From NCBI GenBank assembly GCA_027858995.1, contig JAQIBP010000009.1:1-57699 (forward strand): a DNA stretch of 57,699 nucleotides, written 5' to 3'. Position 1 is the first letter of the stretch, and every line of letters begins with the position of its first letter. A program made the position numbers and the translations under genes. Below, in pieces: positions 16,068 to 23,441 of the stretch. Under the pieces are notes generated by a model. The model was not told the DNA's origin. It ran no database searches and saw only the letters and a list, made by a program, of their open reading frames with translations. Source of the stretch: Deltaproteobacteria bacterium (GTDB lineage Bacteria > Desulfobacterota > Desulfobacteria > Desulfobacterales > Desulfobacteraceae).

Positions 16068-17028
16068 CTCTAACCTCCCTTGTCAGTTCCTGGAATATTT
16101 TTTCAAGGGCCTGGGATTCTTTTGCAAGTTCAATAATTATCCAGTCAGTCTCTTTTATTTTAAGATAGATGTCTGATCTGAAATCTTCATCATCAGCACT
16201 TGATATCTCAAAAGAGACAATATCTTTTTCAGAAGTTTCAATATTTTTAACATCACCAATGTTCTTGACTTTAATTGCCGGATCAATGTTTTCCAGCAAA
16301 GCCTTCGCATCATCCAGCAAAGTCCCTTTAAGGGAAAGTTTGATAAGAGAGCTCTGCTTGGCACTGAGTTTAAGACTGGCAGTTGTATCATCTGCAACCA
16401 TTCTTCCTTTGTTTATGATGGCAATTCTGTCACAGGTTGCTTCAGCTTCACTTAAAATATGGGTTGAAAAAATTATAGTTTTTTCCTTACCTATTGTTTT
16501 AATGATATTTCGTATCTCAGCAATTTGATTGGGATCAAGACCTGAAGTCGGTTCATCAAGGATCAGAATTTCAGGATCTGTCATCATTGCATGGGCAAGG
16601 CCGACTCTCTGTTTCAAACCTTTGGAGAGATCTGCAATTGGCTGTGCCATGATAGAAGAGAGCCCGCAAAGATCAGAGAGCTGCAAAAATCTGTCATGGC
16701 GGGCCTCTTTATCATGAAGCCCTTTTATTTTTGCAATATATTCAAGGTAATCATAAACCAGCATATTATGATAAAGCGGGGCAGATTCAGGCAGATAACC
16801 AATCAGTGATTTTATCTTAATGATATCCCGGGGCATTTGAAAATCTTCTATCTTTATTGTGCCTGAATCAGGTCTGAAATATCCTGTTAACATGCGTAAA
16901 GTGGTTGTCTTTCCGGCACCATTGGGACCAAGCAGGCCGAGAATTTCACCTTTTCGGATTGTCATGCTGATATTATCAACAGCACAAAAATCTTTAAAAT
17001 ACTTGGTCAGATTCTGAAATTCAATCAA
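16054..17028 (-). CDS. ABC exporter ATP-binding protein (GldA-like)
   Basis: A 324-residue nucleotide-binding protein: Walker A GPNGAGKTT (residues 34-42), Q-loop region Y-L-P-E, signature L-S-K-G-L-K-Q-R, Walker B I-L-I-L-D-E-P-T-S-G-L-D and the switch His in I-F-S-T-H. The C-terminal 100 residues form the extra domain found in ABC-2 exporter ATPases. The start is taken as TTG at 17028, which has a perfect AGGAGG six bases before it; the frame extends to an ATG at 17091 without family similarity. It is the first gene of the four-gene operon. Confidence 0.9.
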   Translation of the reverse strand: MIEFQNLTKYFKDFCAVDNISMTIRKGEILGLLGPNGAGKTTTLRMLTGYFRPDSGTIKIEDFQMPRDIIKIKSLIGYLPESAPLYHNMLVYDYLEYIAKIKGLHDKEARHDRFLQLSDLCGLSSIMAQPIADLSKGLKQRVGLAHAMMTDPEILILDEPTSGLDPNQIAEIRNIIKTIGKEKTIIFSTHILSEAEATCDRIAIINKGRMVADDTTASLKLSAKQSSLIKLSLKGTLLDDAKALLENIDPAIKVKNIGDVKNIETSEKDIVSFEISSADDEDFRSDIYLKIKETDWIIIELAKESQALEKIFQELTREVRDETN

Positions 17029-17058
17029 GGTTTCCTCCTGTAATAGTATATATAGATG

Positions 17059-17094
17059 TGAGATTTGAGTGTTGAGATTTGAGATGTTCAAATC
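17059..17094. repeat. direct and inverted repeats upstream of the ABC operon
   Basis: TGAGATTTGAG occurs twice (17059-17069 and 17073-17083). The second copy begins a perfect inverted repeat, GATTTGA (17076-17082) and TCAAATC (17088-17094), with a five-base spacer. It lies 30 to 65 bases upstream of the TTG start of the ABC ATPase gene, a suitable place for an operator or a small leader hairpin. Confidence 0.4.
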
Positions 17095-17114
17095 TTAAAT
17101 TAGATTTTGAGATA

Positions 17115-17690
17115 TTAAAACTCCTCGAGAACCCTGCTTTTTTTTAAAAATTCAGTCAGCTCTTCCTGGGTTTTTTCACAAGCCAACACAGCTTTTTCCA
17201 TCTGTTTGCAAAAAGGATCATTTTTACCAAGAAGATTTGTTGCCTTTTTATAGAGTATTTTCCCCTGGTTAAAATGGTCAATAATGTTTTTCTGCAATAT
17301 TTTTCTCTCCTTATGCCTTGCTTTTTCAGCAGTGATTATGGATTCAAGCTTTTTTATGGAGTATTCAACAAGGGCATCCCTTGGCGTGTCATATGCCTGG
17401 GAAATAGCTTCAAGTGCTTCTATTGTTTTACGGCTCAATACATATGTTTTCTGTGTTCTCTGGATTTTTTGAAATTGTCTCAATTTAATGGTTTTTGCAA
17501 GGGTATCCAAAGCATCAAGGTCGTCTATAATATGATCAAAAAGAGATTTCTGCTTAATTCCAAGATGAATAGCAACAAGCCCTATGGAGTCAATGGCTTT
17601 CTGGGAAAGCTTGAATGTTGCCCTGACAGATTGTTTTCCTCTTAAATCAAACATTGTTGAACTAAGGGATTGTTCATCTATTTTTGGCAT
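17115..17690 (-). CDS. protein with two ribbon-helix-helix-like repeats
   Basis: A 191-residue protein without a recognised family name. Two similar segments can be aligned: residues about 22-60 (V-R-A-T-F-K-L-S-Q-K-A-I-D-S-I) and about 82-118 (K-T-Y-V-L-S-R-K-T-I-E-A-L), each a short strand followed by two helices, as in MetJ/Arc repressors. The C-terminal third is helical and charged. The start at 17690 has AAGGAG six bases before it; starts at 17696 and 17717 are less well placed. The ribosome site adjoins two inverted repeats that could be its own operator. It is probably a DNA-binding regulator. Confidence 0.55.
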   Translation of the reverse strand: MPKIDEQSLSSTMFDLRGKQSVRATFKLSQKAIDSIGLVAIHLGIKQKSLFDHIIDDLDALDTLAKTIKLRQFQKIQRTQKTYVLSRKTIEALEAISQAYDTPRDALVEYSIKKLESIITAEKARHKERKILQKNIIDHFNQGKILYKKATNLLGKNDPFCKQMEKAVLACEKTQEELTEFLKKSRVLEEF

Positions 17691-17709
17691 AATCATCTCC
17701 TTTTCAAAA

Positions 17710-17768
17710 TTGATCATTGCTCAAATGGTTTATGATCAAATTTGTTTCATTCAAAATAGTAATGAAAC
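17710..17768. promoter_or_regulatory. two inverted repeats upstream of the RHH-like gene
   Basis: TTGATCAT (17710-17717) is mirrored by ATGATCAA (17732-17739), and GTTTCATT (17744-17751) by AATGAAAC (17761-17768). Both are perfect 8-bp inverted repeats. They directly precede the ribosome binding site of the ribbon-helix-helix-like protein, so autoregulation is a reasonable guess. Confidence 0.5.
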
Positions 17769-17880
17769 CATATTTTGATTTAAATTTTACAATAAAACAA
17801 TATGATAATCAATAAGAAATTGAGGTAAATTAGAAAGATGACTGAAAAATAATCTTTGAGGATATGGAGAGACGGGAAGA

Positions 17881-18753
17881 CTATAGTGCCATGCTCCTCT
17901 GGGACCTTTCAATAATAATTTTGTGGATGTAGAGAGCAGCTATTATCAGTCCTCCACCTATGATGAGGTTGGTGTAATTAATATTTTGGCCCCAGAGCAG
18001 AAAATTGACGATGAGCCCTAAAGGGACTACGGCGTTGTTCATGATAGCAAGAATTCCAGAATCTACCTGTGTGGCTCCTCTGTTCCAGAGGAAATATCCT
18101 AATCCTGAAGCCACCACTCCCAACCATATCAGTACTGCCCACTGTGTGACGTCAGGTGTGATCTTGGCTGTGTTGCCAAAGAGCAGGAATGCCACCGCAG
18201 AGATTGCCAGAGCCCCAAAGTGAAAGTAGCCAAAGATCGTGGATTGTTTGATATCCTTGAGTTCGTCATTCTCCAACAGTTTTTTGTAGAGTACCTGCCC
18301 TGAAGCAAAGCATATATTGGCTCCCTGTACCATCATGAATCCAGTGAAGAATCCTTCATTGATATGTGAGGATTTGATCACATAAGCCCCTGTTACAGCA
18401 AGACCTGCTGTGAGGAGATAAAGGGGGTTGAACTTACCTTTTAGCAGGTCATAGATGACAGTCACATACAGAGGGGTAAAGATCGTAAAGAGCAATACTT
18501 CCGGCACAGAGAGGAAGAGAAAGGATTTGTAGAAAAAGATATACATCATCCCGATTTGGACGATACCGATACCCATGATTTTAAGCTTAAATCTGTTGGG
18601 CAGTCTGAAGTTGGTAAAAGGGATAAATATCAACGAAGCGAATGCCACACGGATCAGTACTGCAAAGTAGCTATCAAGCTTGCCAGCAAGATATACACCG
18701 ATAAAAGAAAACGAAAATGCCCATATAAATGTCACCAGAGATAAAAGTCTCAT
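17881..18753 (-). CDS. EamA-family (DMT superfamily) transporter
   Basis: A 290-residue inner-membrane transporter with about ten hydrophobic segments in two EamA repeats (first half ending near L-Y-L-L-T-A-G-L-A-V-T-G-A-Y, second half ending G-G-G-L-I-I-A-A-L-Y). Members export amino acids or other metabolites; the substrate cannot be told from sequence. The start is taken at 18753, with AAAGGA on its upstream side; the frame extends 19 codons further without similarity. It lies 41 bases after birA on the same strand. Confidence 0.82.
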   Translation of the reverse strand: MRLLSLVTFIWAFSFSFIGVYLAGKLDSYFAVLIRVAFASLIFIPFTNFRLPNRFKLKIMGIGIVQIGMMYIFFYKSFLFLSVPEVLLFTIFTPLYVTVIYDLLKGKFNPLYLLTAGLAVTGAYVIKSSHINEGFFTGFMMVQGANICFASGQVLYKKLLENDELKDIKQSTIFGYFHFGALAISAVAFLLFGNTAKITPDVTQWAVLIWLGVVASGLGYFLWNRGATQVDSGILAIMNNAVVPLGLIVNFLLWGQNINYTNLIIGGGLIIAALYIHKIIIERSQRSMAL

Positions 18754-18794
18754 TTTTATCCTTTTTTTTTCTAAATTAATCGTTAATTGAATTT

Positions 18795-19742
18795 TTATGT
18801 ATGAAAACAATCTCCATAGATTATTTTTTGTGTTTCTCCTGTCTTATCTTTAATAATTAAAGTACCGGTCTCATCAACATCAATGGCAGTCCCTTCAAAA
18901 ACTTCTGTCAAAGTCTCAATTCTTACCCGGCTGCCAATGGTTGAGGTCATTGTTTTCCACTCTTTGATGATTTTTTTACACTCTATGGTTTGAATCCGGG
19001 TTTCAAAATCATCAAGAAAGGTTTCTAAAAGCAATTTCCTTGAAAGATTTTTATTTAAAACATCCTTTAAAGAGATAGCTTTTGGTTCATATTTTTGAGG
19101 TCTGTTATTAATATTTATTCCAATACCAATATTAATATACTCCACCATATCTGCCCTGGTGGCCATTTCAGAGAGAAGCCCTGCAAGCTTGTTCCCATTT
19201 AATAAAAGGTCGTTGGGCCATTTAACATAGACCTCTATATCATAAAGCTGCCTTAAAGATTTTGAAAGACTTAGGGATGCTGCAAAATTATAAATATAGG
19301 CAAGTGGAGGAGGGATCTGCGGTTTTAAGATCAAAGTAAACCACAACCCGCCCTTTGATGAGAACCACTCCCTGTTCATCCGGCCCCTGCCAATGGTCTG
19401 GTTTTCTGCAATAACAACACTTAAATGGGGAGCACTGTCTTTTGCCAGGATTTTAGCCCTGTCCATGGTGGTTTCAAGTTCCTGGAAATGGAAGATTCTG
19501 TTTTGAAATTTTTTATTAAAACAAAAAGGCAGTAAAAGGTCATCATGGTTTAAAAGGACATATCCCTTTGATCTGGATTCAATATCATATCCATCTTTTT
19601 TCAAGGATGTAATGTGCTTCCATATTGCTGTCCTGGAAATCTTAAAAATATCACTTAAGTTTATGCCGGAAACAATCTTACCCTTTGCAAGATATAGATG
19701 CTTTATGATATCTTCTTTTATATTTCTATTTTCGTTAACCAT
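18795..19742 (-). CDS. birA: bifunctional biotin-protein ligase / biotin repressor BirA
   Basis: A 315-residue BirA. Residues 1-65 form a winged helix (I-S-R-T-A-I-W-K-H-I recognition helix), the feature of repressor-type BirA. The catalytic domain shows the biotinyl-AMP loop G-R-G-R-x-x-R near residue 117 and K-W-P-N-D-L-L-L near 173, followed by the SH3-like C-terminal domain (from about residue 270). It activates biotin to biotinyl-AMP and attaches it to carboxyl carrier proteins, and may repress biotin genes. No biotin synthesis genes lie in the window. A GTTAAC pair spans its start codon. Confidence 0.93.
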   Translation of the reverse strand: MVNENRNIKEDIIKHLYLAKGKIVSGINLSDIFKISRTAIWKHITSLKKDGYDIESRSKGYVLLNHDDLLLPFCFNKKFQNRIFHFQELETTMDRAKILAKDSAPHLSVVIAENQTIGRGRMNREWFSSKGGLWFTLILKPQIPPPLAYIYNFAASLSLSKSLRQLYDIEVYVKWPNDLLLNGNKLAGLLSEMATRADMVEYINIGIGININNRPQKYEPKAISLKDVLNKNLSRKLLLETFLDDFETRIQTIECKKIIKEWKTMTSTIGSRVRIETLTEVFEGTAIDVDETGTLIIKDKTGETQKIIYGDCFHT

Positions 19743-19762
19743 GTCAGGATGATATAGTTAAC
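19734..19762. promoter_or_regulatory. candidate BirA operator over the birA start
   Basis: GTTAAC (19734-19739) and GTTAAC (19757-19762) are separated by 17 bases, and the outer flanks are T-rich on the left and AACAAAA-like on the right. This resembles the BirA site type TTGTTAAC-N(about 15)-GTTAACAA known from several bacterial groups, though the spacer is slightly long and the left half is imperfect. It overlaps the birA initiation codon, consistent with autoregulation. Confidence 0.45.
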
Positions 19763-20015
19763 AAAATAGCAGTTTCAGGTCAAGCATAAATCAAACAGGC
19801 TATAAAATATTTTGATTTTTGTCCTAAAGTTTTCTGCTCTGACCCGTTCCAGGATGATTACCTTCCATTAGATGTTATAGTAAATATTCAAAAAATATTT
19901 TGGACATCTTGAATGTTTATGATTACTATGTTTTAAATTGGTTTTTGAGCTTTTAAAAATTAGACAGTGTATAAGCACCTGAAATAATATTATCGACATT
20001 AAAAGAGGTTTTATT

Positions 20016-20537
20016 ATGTTTATTGAACTATTAAAAAAGAGAAGAAGTATAAGAAAATTCAAGGATAAGACTGTTGAAAAAGAGAAAATTGATCTTTTAA
20101 TTGAAGCAGCTTTGAGAAGTCCATCTTCAAGAAGTCTTAATCCATGGGAATTTATTGTGATAACAGACAAGTCGACACTTTATGAACTCTCCTGTTCCAA
20201 ACCCCACGGGGCATCGTTTTTGAAAAATGCTGCCCTTGGCATTGCCATTATTGCAGATCCTGAAAAATGTGATGTCTGGATTGAAGACTCTTCCATTGCC
20301 TCCACATATATACAGCTTGCAGCAGAATCCATTGGGCTCAAATCCTGTTGGATTCAGATCAGGAAAAGGTTTTATAAAGACGATATCACTGCTGAAAAGA
20401 GGGCAGCCCAGATTTTAGATGTTCCTGAAAATTATAGAGTTGAATCTATAATAGCAATCGGCTATCCAGATGAGACAAAACAGGGGCATAAAAAAGAGAG
20501 CCTTTTATACGATAAGGTTCACTATGAAAAATATTGA
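20016..20537 (+). CDS. nitroreductase-family FMN flavoprotein
   Basis: A 173-residue single-domain nitroreductase. The N-terminal R-R-S-I-R-K-F motif binds the FMN phosphate, S-P-S-S-R-S-L-N-P-W-E-F follows, and the C-terminal I-A-I-G-Y-P motif closes the flavin site. Members reduce nitro groups, quinones or flavins with NAD(P)H. The short length resembles the anaerobe-type subfamily, whose substrates are mostly unknown. AAGAGG precedes the ATG. It stands alone, divergent from birA with a 273-base gap in which only the BirA-like site was noted. Confidence 0.85.
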   Translation: MFIELLKKRRSIRKFKDKTVEKEKIDLLIEAALRSPSSRSLNPWEFIVITDKSTLYELSCSKPHGASFLKNAALGIAIIADPEKCDVWIEDSSIASTYIQLAAESIGLKSCWIQIRKRFYKDDITAEKRAAQILDVPENYRVESIIAIGYPDETKQGHKKESLLYDKVHYEKY

Positions 20538-20573
20538 CAGGCTGTTTTTAGATAGTGCCTGATGGTAATCCAT

Positions 20574-20695
20574 GTTTGGATGAAAAATTGCCCATATGTT
20601 AGGCGCAAGAAATATTGAAACCGGAGTGTACTTAAGTACATGAGGATTTCAAAATTTTGAAGCAACGAAGCAGATGGGTGAGTTTTCGTTCAAAC
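20574..20695. repeat. dispersed palindromic element, copy 1
   Basis: A 122-bp element homologous to 43498-43620. Its ends form an imperfect inverted repeat (GTTTGGATGAAAA, 20574-20586, against TTTTCGTTCAAAC, 20683-20695, two mismatches). The centre holds TGTACTTAAGTACA, a perfect 14-bp palindrome, between ATTGAAA and TTTCAAA arms. The right end abuts the stop codon of the PfkB-family gene at 20697-20699. It contains no convincing open frame. It may be a non-autonomous mobile element or a REP-like structure that also serves as a transcript end. Confidence 0.75.
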
Positions 20696-20696
20696 A

Positions 20697-21671
20697 TTAA
20701 ATAAGCTTTTTGATCCTTGACCAGGCTTTTTGGTCAAGGTGGGCTCCCATAACCTGACAGACCTCATAGCCGCAGGCAGATGCAATCTGTCCGCTTTTTT
20801 CAATGGAAAATCCATTGGCAAGTCCGAACAAGAAGCCGGCAGCCCAGAGATCGCCGGCACCGGTTGTGTCTTTGGGGGCTTCTCCTGTTTGAGGTGTGAT
20901 CTGGATAATCTTATTGTTGTAAGAAACAAAACTGCCGCGGCTGCCAACTTTCAGCACAGCATAGGTAACGTTTAAAGCCATTTTTTCAATGGATTTGCGC
21001 TCATCATCAAGTCCTGTATATGACTTTGCCTCATCTTCATTGGCAATAAGGATATCAACATACTCTTTTACAATGTTGTCTAAAATCTCCTTTGAAGCAT
21101 TGACCACCTCAAAGCTTGCAAGGTCAAGGGCAATAAGAGAGCCTGCGTTTTTAGCAGCTTTTAAGGAAGCCATCATTAAATCTTTGTTAAATAGAAGATA
21201 TCCCTCAATCATGGTGATGGCAGTATCTTTAAACATGTCAGATGTAATTGATGCAGGATCAAGTTCTGTGGATGCACCAAGAAAGGTAAACATGGAGCGC
21301 TGGGCATCCGGAGTGATAATAGAGAGTACTTTACCTGTAGGAGAGCTGGATGTTGAAACAAGTGGTTCAACAGTGCTTGTAACAAGTGCCTGTTCAAAGT
21401 TTTTGCCATAGTCATCTGAGCCCCTTTTCCCTATAAATCTTGCATCCCCGCCAAGGCTTGCAACCCCAACGATTGTATTACATGCAGCACCACCCGGAAC
21501 AACAATGGGCTTTTGTTCTGAGGTAGATAAAATCTTTTGAATATCCCTGTCTTCTACAAGAGTCATCCCGCCCTTTTTTTTTCCAAGTGAAAATAAAAAT
21601 TCATCAGATTCATTGATTAAGATATCAACAAGAGCAGAGCCTATTCCAGTAATTTTACTGTTTTTTTGCAT
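20697..21671 (-). CDS. PfkB-family kinase, probably adenosine kinase
   Basis: A 324-residue PfkB carbohydrate/nucleoside kinase with the substrate motif P-G-G-A-A-C-N near residue 58 and the anion-hole/catalytic motif D-T-T-G-A-G-D near residue 270. Adenosine kinase is favoured over sugar kinase because metK and ahcY are adjacent: AhcY releases adenosine, and phosphorylation to AMP pulls that reaction forward. The start at 21671 (M-Q-K-N-S) has GGAGA four bases upstream; the frame extends five codons further. It is divergent from metK. Specificity is inferred from context. Confidence 0.75.
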   Translation of the reverse strand: MQKNSKITGIGSALVDILINESDEFLFSLGKKKGGMTLVEDRDIQKILSTSEQKPIVVPGGAACNTIVGVASLGGDARFIGKRGSDDYGKNFEQALVTSTVEPLVSTSSSPTGKVLSIITPDAQRSMFTFLGASTELDPASITSDMFKDTAITMIEGYLLFNKDLMMASLKAAKNAGSLIALDLASFEVVNASKEILDNIVKEYVDILIANEDEAKSYTGLDDERKSIEKMALNVTYAVLKVGSRGSFVSYNNKIIQITPQTGEAPKDTTGAGDLWAAGFLFGLANGFSIEKSGQIASACGYEVCQVMGAHLDQKAWSRIKKLI

Positions 21672-21769
21672 ATTTTCTCCAAGCATGTTTTTAAATTTAA
21701 AGAATTACATTAAACCATAAAAACTGTGATGCAATTGTCAAGTTGTTTTTCTTTTTACAATCACTTTTA

Positions 21770-21798
21770 TTGACAAAAAGAGAATAAAAATCTATTAA
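21770..21798 (+). promoter_or_regulatory. candidate metK promoter
   Basis: TTGACA (21770-21775) and TATTAA (21793-21798) are separated by 17 bases. The pair lies about 80 bases upstream of metK in a very AT-rich region. No SAM riboswitch core was found in the leader. Confidence 0.5.
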
Positions 21799-21824
21799 TT
21801 AGAATAATAAAATATAAATTATTT

Positions 21825-21848
21825 GATTAATAGATTAATAGATTAATA
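21825..21848. repeat. three tandem GATTAATA units in the metK leader
   Basis: GATTAATA is repeated three times without interruption (21825-21832, 21833-21840, 21841-21848), between the metK promoter and its AAAGGAGG ribosome binding site (21867-21874). The 8-base period is not helical, so slipped-strand expansion or an AT-rich translation enhancer is as likely as a protein site. Confidence 0.6.
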
Positions 21849-21879
21849 TAAAATTTACCCCAAATAAAAGGAGGTTGTA

Positions 21880-23052
21880 ATGCAAGCAGATCAATCTATA
21901 TTGTTTACATCTGAGTCAGTAACAGAAGGTCATCCTGATAAAGTCGCAGATGCAATATCCGATGGCATCCTTGATGCTATAATGTCTGAAGATAAAAGAT
22001 GCAGGGTCGCCTGTGAGACATTGGTAACAACAGGTCTTGCAATGGTTGCAGGGGAAATTACCACTGATTGCTATGTGGATATTCCTGAAGTGGTTAGAAA
22101 TACAATTAAAGATATTGGCTATAACTCTTCAAATATGGGATTTGACTGGCAGACCTGTTCTGTTGTCACAAGTATTGATCAGCAATCTGCTGATATTGCC
22201 CAGGGAGTTGATGAGGGAGCAGGGCTTTATAAAGAGCAGGGTGCTGGAGATCAGGGTTTTATGTTCGGGTTTGCAAGCAATGAAACTCCCGAGCTTATGC
22301 CCATGCCTATTATTTATGCCCATAAGCTTACTAAGCGTCTTGCCCAGGTCAGAAAAAACGGTGCATTGGATTTTTTAAGGCCTGATGGAAAATCCCAGGT
22401 AACCATTGAATATATAGGAGGGCGGCCGACAAGAGTGGATACTATTGTGGTTTCCACCCAGCATTCTCCGGATGTATCATATGGTGATCTGAAAACTGCC
22501 ATTATTAAAGAGGTTATCAAAAAGGTTGTTCCTGCAGAGATGATGGATGGCGACACAAAATTTTTTATTAATCCCACTGGACGGTTTGTTATAGGTGGTC
22601 CCATGGGAGACTGCGGTGTTACCGGCAGAAAAATTATTGTTGATACCTATGGAGGTCAGGGCAGCCATGGAGGAGGATGCTTTTCAGGAAAAGATCCTTC
22701 AAAGGTTGATAGAAGTGCGGCCTATATGGGAAGATATGTGGCAAAGAATCTTGTTGCATCAGGTGTCGCAGATAAATGCGAGATTCAAGTGGCATATGCC
22801 ATAGGTGTTGCTCAGCCTGTATCTCTTCTTGTTGATTTCATGGGCACCGGTAAAATACCTGAGTCAAAAGCAGTTGATATTGTAAAAGAGGTATTTGATT
22901 TAAGACCTGCTGCAATCATTGAAACCCTTGATCTTCTCCGCCCGATTTATAGGAAAACATCAGCTTATGGTCATTTTGGAAGAAAAGATCCTGATTTTTA
23001 CTGGGAAAGGGTTGATAAGGTTGATCAAATAAAAGATCTGGCCGGGATCTGA
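21880..23052 (+). CDS. metK: S-adenosylmethionine synthetase MetK
   Basis: Methionine adenosyltransferase makes S-adenosylmethionine from methionine and ATP. The 390-residue product has normal length and all family hallmarks: [11 protein letters not shown] near the start, the flexible-loop region ([10 protein letters not shown], about residues 121-130), and the P-loop-like G-G-P[18 protein letters not shown]. It has a perfect AAAGGAGG site. It is transcribed away from the adenosine-kinase-like gene and is followed by a stable hairpin, so it is likely monocistronic. Confidence 0.96.
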   Translation: MQADQSILFTSESVTEGHPDKVADAISDGILDAIMSEDKRCRVACETLVTTGLAMVAGEITTDCYVDIPEVVRNTIKDIGYNSSNMGFDWQTCSVVTSIDQQSADIAQGVDEGAGLYKEQGAGDQGFMFGFASNETPELMPMPIIYAHKLTKRLAQVRKNGALDFLRPDGKSQVTIEYIGGRPTRVDTIVVSTQHSPDVSYGDLKTAIIKEVIKKVVPAEMMDGDTKFFINPTGRFVIGGPMGDCGVTGRKIIVDTYGGQGSHGGGCFSGKDPSKVDRSAAYMGRYVAKNLVASGVADKCEIQVAYAIGVAQPVSLLVDFMGTGKIPESKAVDIVKEVFDLRPAAIIETLDLLRPIYRKTSAYGHFGRKDPDFYWERVDKVDQIKDLAGI

Positions 23053-23081
23053 TTCCTCTCCTTAAGTTGGTTTTCTGAAAA

Positions 23082-23115
23082 GCTGTCTGAATTTTAATAT
23101 TTAAATTCAGACAGC
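23082..23115 (+). terminator. metK 3' hairpin
   Basis: GCTGTCTGAATTT (23082-23094) pairs perfectly with AAATTCAGACAGC (23103-23115). The stem is 13 bp with an eight-base loop, 30 bases after the metK stop. There is no U-tract after it, so it may be an RNA 3'-end stabiliser or a weak terminator. Confidence 0.6.
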
Positions 23116-23238
23116 AACCTTAGCACTTCTGTCATAAATAACTTGTGAGCAAATATCTAAAATGCTCTCTCTACTCAATCATCATTCCTATATAAGTTCA
23201 TAAGGCAAGGAAGTTAATTTATCCCTTCAAGTTCAGCA

Positions 23239-23290
23239 CAGCAGACGCATCCAGGGAGTTTAGGTTGCAGCCTCACCTTCCTGGCTGCTG
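23239..23290. other. structured intergenic hairpin between metK and ahcY
   Basis: CAGCAG (23239-23244) and CCAGG (23251-23255) pair with CCTGG (23280-23284) and CTGCTG (23285-23290). The six bases ACGCAT bulge on the 5' side, and the loop contains a further AGG/CCT pairing. The stretch is richer in G and C than its surroundings. It lies upstream of the ahcY promoter, so it is probably not in the ahcY transcript. It does not match the SAH riboswitch core. Confidence 0.45.
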
Positions 23291-23347
23291 GAATATGAAA
23301 AATCTTATAACACAAGTTCAGTGCAGTATATTAGTATATTTTTTTTA

Positions 23348-23376
23348 TTGACATTTAGTATCATTCTCTGTATTGT
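23348..23376 (+). promoter_or_regulatory. candidate ahcY promoter
   Basis: TTGACA (23348-23353) and TATTGT (23371-23376) are separated by exactly 17 bases. They lie 66 bases before the ahcY start codon. The operator-like inverted repeat at 23391-23410 is just downstream. Confidence 0.6.
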
Positions 23377-23390
23377 TAGCACAAATCAAC

Positions 23391-23410
23391 ATATCAACAT
23401 GTTTTGATAT
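23391..23410. promoter_or_regulatory. operator-like inverted repeat upstream of ahcY
   Basis: ATATCAA (23391-23397) and TTGATAT (23404-23410) form a perfect 7-bp inverted repeat with a six-base spacer. ATCAACAT is also directly repeated at 23385-23400. The ATCAA-N-TTGAT pattern is typical of ArsR-family sites. SahR, an ArsR-family regulator that senses S-adenosylhomocysteine, is known to control ahcY and other methionine-cycle genes in Proteobacteria, so a SahR-like site is a specific hypothesis. Confidence 0.5.
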
Positions 23411-23441
23411 ATTTTTTAATTTAACTATCAAGGAGTATTAA

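Noticed and set aside
21690-21879. SAM riboswitch before metK
   Set aside because: The leader is too AT-rich and lacks the conserved helices and core of SAM-I or SAM-II. Only a promoter and a short tandem repeat are visible.
23053-23441. SAH riboswitch before ahcY
   Set aside because: The G/C-rich hairpin at 23239-23290 does not have the SAH aptamer core and lies upstream of the likely promoter.
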